From JAZDKP01 sp043802925 (GTDB lineage: Bacteria; Fibrobacterota; OXYB2-FULL-49-7; JAEUSG01): a stretch of 16,521 nt of DNA. The position numbers were made by a program, and so were the translations under genes. Numbering within the stretch: position 1 is the first letter of the stretch; every line of letters starts with the position of its first letter. The notes beneath the pieces were generated by a model that saw nothing but the letters and a program-made list of their open reading frames with translations, did not search any database and was not told the origin of the DNA. Location: contig JAZDKP010000289.1 of assembly GCA_043802925.1 (NCBI GenBank), forward strand, positions 1-16,521, in the 5' to 3' direction. Shown in pieces: positions 8,030 through 16,273 of this stretch.

Positions 8030-8140
8030 TGCAAGAAAAATTGTTTAAGGTGAAATACGCTTTCAAGAACAAACTCGTTTCATCATAAAGAGAGGCCGAT
8101 TCCTTGCAGTCGCAAGAGCGCGATTGTTATTTTTCCCCTC
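8030..8140. other. Divergent intergenic region between prmA and the prenyl synthase gene
   Basis: These 111 bases must hold the promoters for prmA (leftwards) and for the nine-gene rightward run. No strong sigma70-type site is evident. TTGCAG (8104-8109) with TTATTT (8127-8132) has the right 17-base spacing, but the -10 is poor and would leave only a few bases before the ATG at 8141. A short hairpin, CTTGC/GCAAG, lies at 8103-8116. Confidence 0.3.
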
Positions 8141-9079
8141 ATGCGACTGTATGAACTGTACGATCTTTTCCACGAGGAACTGGCTTCGGTTGCGCTTGAG
8201 TCCCGCAGGATACTGAGCACCGGCGACGCAGGCTTTACCGAGGTCATCGACCGCCTCCTGGCCGCGCGCGGCAAGGGTGTCCGGCCGCTCGTGCTCCTTC
8301 TTTTCTCACGGCGCAAGGGCGGCATGCACCCGGATGCGCCGTGTTACGCTGCTTGCGTGGAGCTCCTTCATACGGCCAGTTTGCTCCAGGATGACTTTCT
8401 GGACAATGCCGCCCTCCGGCGGAACCGTCTCCCGCTTTATCGTGAAATCGGCAACCGTTCCGCGGTTCTGGCCGCGGATTTTGTGAGTGTCCGTGTCTTT
8501 TCTGAAATTGAAACGCAGGAAAATGCCCGAATCCTGCGCACCTTTCTGCAGTTCACCGCGGCCATGGTCGAAGGCGAAATCGCCCAGTCGCTCGCCCATG
8601 CGCGCGGACAGGTGCCCACGCGCGAGCAGTATTTCGGCTTCATCGAAAAGAAGACCGCCTCCCTGTTCATGGCCGCGGCCCGGACCGGCGGTGTCCTTTC
8701 GCGCTTTTCGGACGATGAAATCGCACACGCCGACCGGTTCGGCCGTGTCTTTGGCACCGCGTTCCAGATACTTGACGATATCACCGACCTCGATGACCGG
8801 AGCGGTCTTTGTACGCTCCCGATTATCCATCATCTTGAAAACGGGGGAGAGGCGGAGGCCGTTCAAAGCATGCTGCAGGAAGGGGACATGGCCGCGCTCA
8901 AAACGCGGCTCCTTAAAACCGGCTCCATCCGCTTTAGCGCCGGATACGCGGAAAAAAAGCTGGAAGAAGCGCACGCCCTTGCGGAAAGCCTTCTTCCGCG
9001 GACCGATGCCTTTTATCTGAAGGCCATCGGAGATGAATTGATGATGAATATAAAACAAGGAGCATCCTATGCATTTTAG
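8141..9079 (+). CDS. Polyprenyl diphosphate synthase family protein
   Basis: This is a trans-isoprenyl diphosphate synthase family protein of 312 residues, all-alpha and probably cytosolic or membrane-associated. Members add isopentenyl units to an allylic diphosphate to make quinone side chains or other isoprenoids. Seen are GKGVRP (44-49), the first Asp-rich motif LLQDDFLD (D84, D85, D88) followed by RR (93-94), EKKTASLF (about 169-176), and the second motif FQILDDITD (209-216). Ala at the fifth position before the first motif (A79) is typical of long-chain synthases, so a polyprenyl product is more likely than FPP. TLPII follows the second motif almost at once: the usual GK-x-x-x-D-x-x-x-GK stretch between them is missing. 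No Shine-Dalgarno sequence precedes the ATG. The 3' end overlaps dapA by 11 bases. Confidence 0.85.
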   Translation: MRLYELYDLFHEELASVALESRRILSTGDAGFTEVIDRLLAARGKGVRPLVLLLFSRRKGGMHPDAPCYAACVELLHTASLLQDDFLDNAALRRNRLPLYREIGNRSAVLAADFVSVRVFSEIETQENARILRTFLQFTAAMVEGEIAQSLAHARGQVPTREQYFGFIEKKTASLFMAAARTGGVLSRFSDDEIAHADRFGRVFGTAFQILDDITDLDDRSGLCTLPIIHHLENGGEAEAVQSMLQEGDMAALKTRLLKTGSIRFSAGYAEKKLEEAHALAESLLPRTDAFYLKAIGDELMMNIKQGASYAF

Positions 9080-9956
9080 AGGATCCTATGTCGCACTGCT
9101 GACGCCGTTTACCGGGCGCGACGAGGTCAATGTCGAAAAACTGCGCGAAATGGTGGAGTTCCAGATTGAAAACGGAACGGACGGGTTGGTGCCCTGCGGC
9201 ACGACCGGCGAATCCCCCACGCTTTCGTGGGAAGAGCACAAGCTTGTGGTCCGGACCGTGGTTGAGGCTGCGCGCAAGCGTGTGCAGGTGATTGCAGGCG
9301 CAGGGTCCAACAATACGCGGGAGGCCGTGGAAGCGACCCGGTTTGCCAGGGAGGTTGGGGCCGATGCCGCGCTCATCGTAAACCCTTATTACAACAAGCC
9401 TACGCAAGAAGGCCTCTACCAGCACTTTAAGGCTATTGCCGAACAGGGCGGACTCCCGATTGTGATTTACAATATATTGGGCCGCACGGCTATTAATGTT
9501 GAAACCAGCACACTGGTGCGTCTCAAGGGAGTGGCGAACATTCAGGGCATTAAGGAGGCCTCCGGCAATCTCAATCAGATATCCGATGTCATTCGGCTCT
9601 GCGGCGATGCCATGGATGTGCTGTCCGGTGACGACAGCCTCACGCTTCCGCTCCTGTCCGTGGGCGGCACCGGGGTCGTCTCTGTTGCGGCAAACATAGT
9701 CCCCCGTGAAGTCAAGGCGTTGTGCGAAAGCTGGTTTATGGGCGATGCCAAGGCCGCGCTGGCCATGCACCGGAAGCTTTTTCCGCTCTGCCAGGCACTT
9801 TTTCTCGAAACCAATCCCATCCCGGTGCGCGAGGCCATGAACCTGCTCGACTGGAAGACCGGAGCCGCGCGTCTTCCGCTGACGCCCCTGTCCGAAAAGA
9901 ACAGGGCATTGCTCGAAGTTGAAATGAAGGCCTTTGGCCTCAAAGTGAAGGGATAA
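9069..9956 (+). CDS. dapA: 4-hydroxy-tetrahydrodipicolinate synthase DapA
   Basis: DapA condenses pyruvate with aspartate semialdehyde, the first committed step to diaminopimelate and lysine. The 295-residue TIM-barrel protein has the family's usual length. Active-site residues visible are T45-T46 in PCGTTGESPTLS, Y134 in VIYNILGRT, R139, and Schiff-base K162 in GIKEASG. The block NPYYNKPTQEGLYQHF is typical of DapA proper rather than of N-acetylneuraminate lyase relatives. YNILGRT departs from the common YNVPGRT, but the catalytic Tyr and Arg are kept. AAGGAG at 9057-9062 lies a good distance before the ATG, inside the end of the prenyl synthase gene. dapB, the next enzyme in the pathway, begins three bases after its stop, which firmly supports the assignment. 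Confidence 0.96.
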   Translation: MHFRGSYVALLTPFTGRDEVNVEKLREMVEFQIENGTDGLVPCGTTGESPTLSWEEHKLVVRTVVEAARKRVQVIAGAGSNNTREAVEATRFAREVGADAALIVNPYYNKPTQEGLYQHFKAIAEQGGLPIVIYNILGRTAINVETSTLVRLKGVANIQGIKEASGNLNQISDVIRLCGDAMDVLSGDDSLTLPLLSVGGTGVVSVAANIVPREVKALCESWFMGDAKAALAMHRKLFPLCQALFLETNPIPVREAMNLLDWKTGAARLPLTPLSEKNRALLEVEMKAFGLKVKG

Positions 9957-9959
9957 ACC

Positions 9960-10760
9960 ATGATCAAGATTGCAGTGGCTGGCTGTGCCGGCCGGATGGG
10001 CCAGCGTATCATCGCATTGCTCGCAGAAAGTCCGGGGTTTGCGCTGGGCGCGGGTTTTGAGGCGCCCGGGCACCCAGCAATCGGCAGGGACGCCGCGGTT
10101 GTCGCAGGGCTTACCGAAAGCGGGATTCTGATAGGCGATTCCCCGGAATCGGCAAAAGGATGCCGGGTCTTCATCGATTATTCAGCTCCACTGGCATTCG
10201 AGAAAAACCTTGAATTCTGTGTCCGGAACGGACTGGCCCTGGTCGTTGGCACCACCGGGCTTTCCGATTCCCAGAAAGCAAAAATTACCGAGGCTTCCGG
10301 GCGTATCGCGATTGTTCATGCGCCCAATATGGGCGTGGGCATCAATGTCCTTTTGTCCATAGTAAAGCAGGTGGCCGCAGTGCTGGGCGACACGTACGAC
10401 ATCGAAATCATTGAAGCGCATCATAACAAGAAAACGGACGCCCCCAGTGGAACGGCCCTGGGTCTGGCCGAGGCCGCGGCCGAAGGGTTGGGGGTGGACC
10501 TCAAAGGCAACGCGGTTTACGGCCGCGCGGGCCAGGTGGGCGAACGACGGCACAAGGAAATCGGCATCCACGCGGTGCGCGGGGGCGATATCATCGGGGA
10601 ACACACGGTCATTTTTGCAGGACCGGGTGAAAAAGTCGAGATTTCCCATTCTGTCATCTCCCGCGATGTTTTCGCGAAAGGTGCGGTTCGCGCGGCCGCA
10701 TTCCTGTCCGGGAAAAAGAACGGCCTGTTTAACATGAAGGACGTGCTCGGGCTGGCATAA
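9960..10760 (+). CDS. dapB: 4-hydroxy-tetrahydrodipicolinate reductase DapB
   Basis: DapB reduces the DapA product to tetrahydrodipicolinate with NAD(P)H in the diaminopimelate/lysine pathway. It has 266 residues, normal for the family. Seen: the dinucleotide-binding loop GCAGRMG (8-14), IDYSAP (72-77), GTTG (97-100), APNMGVGIN, and the signature EAHHNKKTDAPSGTA (152-166) that holds the catalytic His and Lys. The closing stretch HSVISRDVFAKGAVRAAAFL is also typical. The AGGGA segment at the end of dapA serves as ribosome binding site. With dapA and dapB adjacent, two consecutive steps are very likely made from one transcript. Confidence 0.96.
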   Translation: MIKIAVAGCAGRMGQRIIALLAESPGFALGAGFEAPGHPAIGRDAAVVAGLTESGILIGDSPESAKGCRVFIDYSAPLAFEKNLEFCVRNGLALVVGTTGLSDSQKAKITEASGRIAIVHAPNMGVGINVLLSIVKQVAAVLGDTYDIEIIEAHHNKKTDAPSGTALGLAEAAAEGLGVDLKGNAVYGRAGQVGERRHKEIGIHAVRGGDIIGEHTVIFAGPGEKVEISHSVISRDVFAKGAVRAAAFLSGKKNGLFNMKDVLGLA

Positions 10761-10793
10761 CACCATTCCGTACACGTTGATCTAAAGCCGATT

Positions 10794-11666
10794 ATGTCCG
10801 CGAGCATCGCCGTCATTGTTCCAACGCGCAACCGGGAACGGCTGCTCGCACGCTGTCTCGATTCCCTCCAGCGTCAGACTCTGTTTGCCGATCGCTTTAC
10901 CGTGTTCGTGGTCGATGACGGGTCCACGGACAACACGGTTTCCATGCTCCGTTCCCGCGGCATGGCCTACAAAAGCATCCCGCACTCCGGGCCCGCCGTG
11001 GCGCGCAACAAAGGGGTGCGCGCCACCCAGTCGGAACTCATTGTCTTCATTGATGACGATGCGGTTGCGGATCCCGGATGGCTCTCCACCGTTTTCCAGG
11101 CCTTCCGCGAAGGCCGGCTTCGCGACGCAGCCGAGGGCGATGTGTTGCGCCTGGGTGACGATTTGCCCCTTTCGCACAGCGTGCACCATTCGGGCCCCGG
11201 GGGATTTCTTACCTGCAACCTCGCGGTGACACGGAGTTGCTTTGAAAAAAACAGCGGTTTTGACGAGCGTTTCCGCCACCCCATTAACGAGGACTTTGAT
11301 TTTTTTATCCGACTCCGGAAAACGGGCGCTCAGTTGGAATATCTGCCCGGCTTCACGGTCCGCCATCCGGTCGAAAAACTGGCTTTCTGGCCCGCGCTCA
11401 AAGGGGCCTCGGACTACGCGCAGCGTCGTACAGCGGCCGATGCCCTGTTGTACCGCCTTCATCCAATGGAATACGCCAAGGTGAAGGCGGATGACGACGC
11501 GTGGGGCACACTGCGCCGCCTTTCGACCCGCTACGCGCTGACCGAAGCGCTGCGACCCTACTCCCGTTTCGTCTTCCACCCGGTCCGCGGCACGCTCTGG
11601 CTCCTGGTCTGCCTGGCGCGGCAGGCGGCTTTTCTGCGCCTCCGCCTTAAGGGCGGGGCCGTTTGA
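10794..11666 (+). CDS. Family 2 glycosyltransferase
   Basis: This is a GT-A fold glycosyltransferase of 290 residues that would move a sugar from a nucleotide-sugar donor. Motifs seen are VIVPTRNR (8-14), VVDDGSTDNT (39-48), GPAVARNKGV, the metal-binding IDDD (86-89), and NEDFDFFIRL (165-174) at the acceptor/catalytic site. A positively charged C-terminal part (about 235-290) ends in a weakly hydrophobic helix, LWLLVCLARQAAFLRLRL, that might hold it at the membrane. Donor and acceptor cannot be told from the sequence; cell-surface glycan or glycolipid synthesis is the usual role. There is only a poor Shine-Dalgarno sequence (TAAAG). It is 33 bases after dapB and overlaps the next gene by four bases (TTGA). 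Confidence 0.9.
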   Translation: MSASIAVIVPTRNRERLLARCLDSLQRQTLFADRFTVFVVDDGSTDNTVSMLRSRGMAYKSIPHSGPAVARNKGVRATQSELIVFIDDDAVADPGWLSTVFQAFREGRLRDAAEGDVLRLGDDLPLSHSVHHSGPGGFLTCNLAVTRSCFEKNSGFDERFRHPINEDFDFFIRLRKTGAQLEYLPGFTVRHPVEKLAFWPALKGASDYAQRRTAADALLYRLHPMEYAKVKADDDAWGTLRRLSTRYALTEALRPYSRFVFHPVRGTLWLLVCLARQAAFLRLRLKGGAV

Positions 11667-12343
11667 AGCGCCTCCTGGTCACCGGCGGTTCCAGCGGACT
11701 GGGACTCTGCCTCGCCGGACGTTTCCTGTCCATGGGTTGGGAGGTCCACACGCTTTCGCGCCGCGCGGAGTCCGCGCCCGGGGCCGTCAATCATGCCGTG
11801 GACCACGCGGACGCGCGTGCCATCGCCGCGTTCACAACTCGCTTCATCGCCGAGGTTGGGTGCCTTGACCTGCTTATCAACAATGCGGCCATTGCTCCTG
11901 CCGCGCTCCTGGTTTCGTTTTCGGAGCACGACTTTGACCGGACACTGATGGTGGATTTCACCGCGCCCCGACTGCTTTCCGAACAGCTGCGTCCCCTGCT
12001 CCGGGGGGGCACCATCATTAATGTCGTCTCCCGGGTGGGAAAAGAGGGGCGCGCCGGCCTCTGCGCCTATGCCGCTGCCAAGGGGTTGCTCATTGATTAT
12101 ACGCGCTCCCTGTCCCGCGAAATGGAAAAGGACAATATCCGCGTTGTGGCCGTGAACCCCGGTTTCATGGTCACGCCCATGGTCCGGGAAAAGATGATCG
12201 AGGTTCAGCGCCGCGAATCGATTCTGAACATGGTCTCCGCGCCCGAAGCTTCCACAAATTTTATCGCCTGGATTGCCGGACAGTCTTTCGGCAGCGGTTC
12301 GCTCTTTGATTTCGACAGCCGCATCTATCAGAGCTGGAACTGA
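11663..12343 (+). CDS. Short-chain dehydrogenase/reductase
   Basis: This is an SDR-family NAD(P)-dependent oxidoreductase of 226 residues, Rossmann fold. Seen are the cofactor loop TGGSSGLG (7-14), the structural LINNAAI (71-77), and the catalytic S123 (INVVSRVG) and Y136-x-x-x-K140 (CAYAAAK). VNPGFMVTPM follows. Ser, Tyr and Lys are all present, so it should be active. The Asn found in most catalytic tetrads appears to be Asp (MVDFTAP, D98). The substrate is unknown; neighbours suggest a keto-lipid or keto-acyl substrate, but this is inference. The start is TTG at 11663, overlapping the glycosyltransferase stop as TTGA; it puts TGGSSGLG at the normal distance from the N-terminus. bioF starts four bases after the stop. 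Confidence 0.88.
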   Translation: MKRLLVTGGSSGLGLCLAGRFLSMGWEVHTLSRRAESAPGAVNHAVDHADARAIAAFTTRFIAEVGCLDLLINNAAIAPAALLVSFSEHDFDRTLMVDFTAPRLLSEQLRPLLRGGTIINVVSRVGKEGRAGLCAYAAAKGLLIDYTRSLSREMEKDNIRVVAVNPGFMVTPMVREKMIEVQRRESILNMVSAPEASTNFIAWIAGQSFGSGSLFDFDSRIYQSWN

Positions 12344-12347
12344 CCCC

Positions 12348-13492
<1,145 letters not shown>

Positions 13493-13496
<4 letters not shown>

Positions 13497-14191
13497 GCCA
13501 AAAGCGCGGCGGCCTTTTCATTACCGGAACAGACACCGATGTGGGGAAGACACTCGTGACTTCGCTCCTCGGAGCGCTCCTCCAGGCCAAAGGATATGAC
13601 ATCGGCCTGTTCAAACCGGTGCAGACCGGTGTGCAATGTCCGGACCTCGAAGTTTACCGGCGCTTTGTCAGGCTCACAGACGCAGACGATGAAATTGTCC
13701 CGGTCCGTTTCCGGGAACCCCAGGCACCCTCCATTGCGGCCCGGATGGAAAAAAAAGACGCGCAAATTGAAAAAATGCTCCGTACTTTTTATATTTTACA
13801 AAAACGACATAAGAATCTGCTCATTGAAGGCGTTGGCGGAATCCTGGTTCCCATCGGGCCAAAACACCAGGTCATGGACCTGATAAAGGAATTCGGCCTT
13901 CCCGCGCTGGTGGTAGCGCGGCCAAAACTGGGGACCATCAACCATACCTGTCTGACCGTCCTGGCCTTGCGCCGGGCGGGTATCCGGGTTGCGGGCATTG
14001 TTTTCAATAATCTTGCGCCCGGCGAAAAAGAGGATTTTATGCATGTTGAAAAGGAAATACGCCGGTTGACGCGCGTACCGGTTCTCGGATGCATTCCTTC
14101 CATCCGGCCCAAAGCGCGGCCGGAACGCATCCTTGCCAACGCCGGCATTGGGTTCGATATGAAGAGGATACAAACCTTTTTTGTAAAGTGA
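13493..14191 (+). CDS. bioD: Dethiobiotin synthase BioD
   Basis: BioD is the ATP-dependent enzyme that closes the ureido ring of 7,8-diaminononanoate to make dethiobiotin. The protein has 232 residues, normal for the family. It shows the P-loop GTDTDVGKT (12-20), FKPVQTG with K41 and T45, EGVGGILVP (112-120), and NNLAPG near the nucleotide-base site. The start overlaps the bioF stop as ATGA and is preceded by GGAGGG at a good distance. bioF and bioD are therefore translationally coupled. bioA and bioB are not in the window, so the intervening diaminononanoate step and the final biotin synthase step must be encoded elsewhere if the pathway is complete. A short A/T-rich patch (about 13745-13812) lies mid-gene without breaking the frame. 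Confidence 0.94.
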
Positions 14192-14196
14192 ATTCT

Positions 14197-15339
14197 ATGA
14201 AAAAAACCGTTCTTGCTTCCGCACTAGTGCTTGGGGCCGTTTTTGCGGCCCTGGCCCAGACTGCGCCCGACAGCGCAGCGAAAATCCCAGCCACACCGTT
14301 GCCGGTCGCGGAATCCCCCGCCCCCCCGCCCGCCACGGATTCGCTTGCCACGCTTCCCGCGGCCGGCCCCGTCATTGACACGGTCCGCGCAACCCCCTCG
14401 GAAAAGGTGGAGAAAAAGACCCTCGTACGCACCAAAAACAAGGACGAGGAGACCGAGGTCATCACCACCTACAAAGGCAGCGTCAACCAACTGCGCTCTC
14501 CAAAAAAAGCCTTCTTTCTCTCGTTTATCATGCCCGGTCTCGGTGAATACTACGCCCGGGCCGGATGGCCGCGCGTCGCAATACCAGCGGCGCTCGAAGT
14601 GGCAAGCTACATCTCCATTTATCTGATCCGCCAAAACTATGGCGCCCTGGTCGACACCTTCGAGGCCTTTGCAAACAAACACTACAGTCATGACAAGTTT
14701 CTGTCATTGTACCGGTATATCCGGGACAGCGACACCAGCGTCGCGAATTGGACGACGGATGATTTCGGACGTTATTTCAACCATCCGCCGGATGACATCA
14801 AACAAGGAAGCAGCGATTATTACGAAATGATTGCCAAGTATGACGAGTTCGTGCAGGGATGGGACGATGCCACGCCCGACATGGTTTCGCCCTATAAGGA
14901 TTCGGCGGGGACCGACCCCTACGAGTTTTCATATATCCGGAGCCAGAAGTTCGGTTCTGATCAGGACGCACGGCTCCGCGGGTTGGCCATCGATCATCTC
15001 ATCCGGGCCGACGGCAATGTCGTTGATACGGCCTGGCTTTTCTATCATGACGATGCCCATAAGCGGCCGCGCTACTTCGGGTACTCCGCCAACCAGATCC
15101 GGATGATGGACCTTCGCACCACGGCCAATGAAGCGGGTGACAAAATAATGATCGTCTTTTACGCCATGCTCCTCAACCGCATGGTCAGCGCCGTGGACGC
15201 AGTGCTGGCCGCCAATGCCTTTAACCGCCGCATCACCGGAAATACCACCACCTATCTCGACCGTATCCATATCCACCCGATACGGGTGGGGGTCACCGAT
15301 ATTCCTTCCAACGGCGCGGCTGTTTCATATAGGTTCTAA
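14197..15339 (+). CDS. Secreted or membrane DUF5683-like protein, first of a pair
   Basis: The function is unknown. The 380-residue product has a signal peptide (MKKTVLASALVLGAVFAALAQ), a Pro/Ala-rich spacer (about 22-60) and a charged stretch (about 68-90). Next comes a hydrophobic block, KKAFFLSFIMPGLGEYYARAGW (about 103-124), followed by the segment VAIPAALEVASYISIYLI. The PGLG-x-YY-x-x-x-W pattern resembles DUF5683 proteins of Bacteroidota-type bacteria. A long hydrophilic region follows, rich in Asp and Tyr. Near the C-terminus is a second hydrophobic helix (KIMIVFYAMLLNRMVSAVDAVLA), and the end is AAVSYRF with a terminal Phe. ATG 14197, five bases after bioD, is chosen because it begins at the signal peptide. 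The next gene has the same architecture. Family assignment is from remembered pattern only. Confidence 0.7.
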   Translation: MKKTVLASALVLGAVFAALAQTAPDSAAKIPATPLPVAESPAPPPATDSLATLPAAGPVIDTVRATPSEKVEKKTLVRTKNKDEETEVITTYKGSVNQLRSPKKAFFLSFIMPGLGEYYARAGWPRVAIPAALEVASYISIYLIRQNYGALVDTFEAFANKHYSHDKFLSLYRYIRDSDTSVANWTTDDFGRYFNHPPDDIKQGSSDYYEMIAKYDEFVQGWDDATPDMVSPYKDSAGTDPYEFSYIRSQKFGSDQDARLRGLAIDHLIRADGNVVDTAWLFYHDDAHKRPRYFGYSANQIRMMDLRTTANEAGDKIMIVFYAMLLNRMVSAVDAVLAANAFNRRITGNTTTYLDRIHIHPIRVGVTDIPSNGAAVSYRF

Positions 15340-15342
15340 TTG

Positions 15343-16149
15343 ATGAACAAGGCCCTTCTCTTTTTCATGCTCCTGCCGGCCGCCCTTGCCTGTTTAGCAC
15401 AGGGTCCCGCGGCTGTTTCCGATAACGAAGGGTTCACCATTGAGCGTCCCGAGGACGAGGCGGAGAAAAAAGGGCTGGACAGTAGTGCCCAGGTCCCATT
15501 GGACAATGCAAGAGAGCAGCTGAAAATAAGGAGCGGGGAGGAGTTGAAGGCACGCCACAGCCCCTGGCTGGCGTTTGCGTCACTTGCGGTCCCGGGCCTC
15601 GCGGAATACCAACTCGGCCAAAAGAAGCTCGGAAAAACGCTCATGGTCACGGACGGACTTCTCTGGCTCGGACTCGCCGCCTCCTTTGTCTACCGCAGCG
15701 CACGGCTCGATGATCTGCGCGCCTATCTTTTCACCTACGGCGGGTGCGATGGCCGTTCTTCCGAAAGCGGCCGGAGCGCCTGGGCCCTTTCCGAAGACGA
15801 AATGGAATTCGCCCTATACGCGGACTCCTCCGCTTTTTATGAAGAACGCGTCTTTAAGCCCTCACGTGATCCGCTCATGCAAAAAATCGATTTTTACTGG
15901 CAGTGGGATTCTGAAGAGACCCACCAAGTCTATTATGATATGTGGAAAGGGCGGAATGCGGCCAAGGTCTACGGCTATTATTTTCTGGGAACCGCGGTAG
16001 TCCTTCGCGCCGCCAGCTTCATTCATGCCCGCTATGTGGCTAAAAACGAAAAAACCGCCGCCCCGATTACGGGGGCAATCCAATGGCAGGTTTATCCCGG
16101 CCTGATTGTAAGGAATGCCCCTGGCGCTCTTCTTTCCGTTCGCTTCTGA
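15343..16149 (+). CDS. Secreted or membrane DUF5683-like protein, second of a pair
   Basis: The function is unknown. The 268-residue product follows the preceding gene by three bases. It has a signal peptide (MNKALLFFMLLPAALACLAQ), a charged N-terminal region, and the block SPWLAFASLAVPGLAEYQLGQ (about 73-93). KLGKTLMVTDGLLWLGLAASFVY follows. This corresponds to the PGLGEYY region of its neighbour. Near the C-terminus is a second hydrophobic stretch (YGYYFLGTAVVLRAASFIHA), and the protein ends in GALLSVRF, again with terminal Phe. The middle is shorter than in the neighbour and contains DFYWQWDSEETHQVYYDMW. The cysteine in ALACLAQ is not a canonical lipobox, so signal peptidase I cleavage is more likely than lipidation. 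ATG 15343 is preferred over TTG 15340. Confidence 0.7.
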   Translation: MNKALLFFMLLPAALACLAQGPAAVSDNEGFTIERPEDEAEKKGLDSSAQVPLDNAREQLKIRSGEELKARHSPWLAFASLAVPGLAEYQLGQKKLGKTLMVTDGLLWLGLAASFVYRSARLDDLRAYLFTYGGCDGRSSESGRSAWALSEDEMEFALYADSSAFYEERVFKPSRDPLMQKIDFYWQWDSEETHQVYYDMWKGRNAAKVYGYYFLGTAVVLRAASFIHARYVAKNEKTAAPITGAIQWQVYPGLIVRNAPGALLSVRF

Positions 16150-16193
16150 AATCCGCCCTAACCGGTTATCTCGTGTTAAGATGCAGGAATTTC

Positions 16194-16221
16194 TTGACAT
16201 TCAAGGTTTTGCAAGTTTATT
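16194..16221 (+). promoter_or_regulatory. Candidate sigma70-type promoter for nrdR
   Basis: A perfect -35 hexamer TTGACA (16194-16199) is followed after 16 bases by TTTATT (16216-16221), four of six matches to the -10 consensus. It lies in the 124-base gap between the second DUF5683-like gene and nrdR, in a locally A/T-rich stretch, and would give a leader of about 45 bases. It is the best promoter in the window by eye. A ten-base palindrome, TAACCGGTTA (16159-16168), lies just upstream. Confidence 0.55.
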
Positions 16222-16273
16222 TATTGAAGGAGACAAAACAAGTTAGCCAAATCATCAAAGGGGAAGCCAAGGT

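Noticed and set aside
8934..10073. A 379-codon open frame on the - strand across dapA and the prenyl synthase end
   Set aside because: It is antisense to dapA and dapB, whose catalytic motifs are complete; its His/Arg/Gly-rich composition and lack of motifs show a shadow frame.
12273..12347. Upstream ATG for bioF giving 25 more residues
   Set aside because: It lies within the SDR gene; the ATG at 12348 gives the normal BioF N-terminus and ordinary operon spacing.
13745..13812. A/T-rich patch inside bioD as a possible insertion or frameshift
   Set aside because: The frame stays open and BioD motifs continue on both sides with normal total length; it is local Lys/Phe/Tyr-rich coding.
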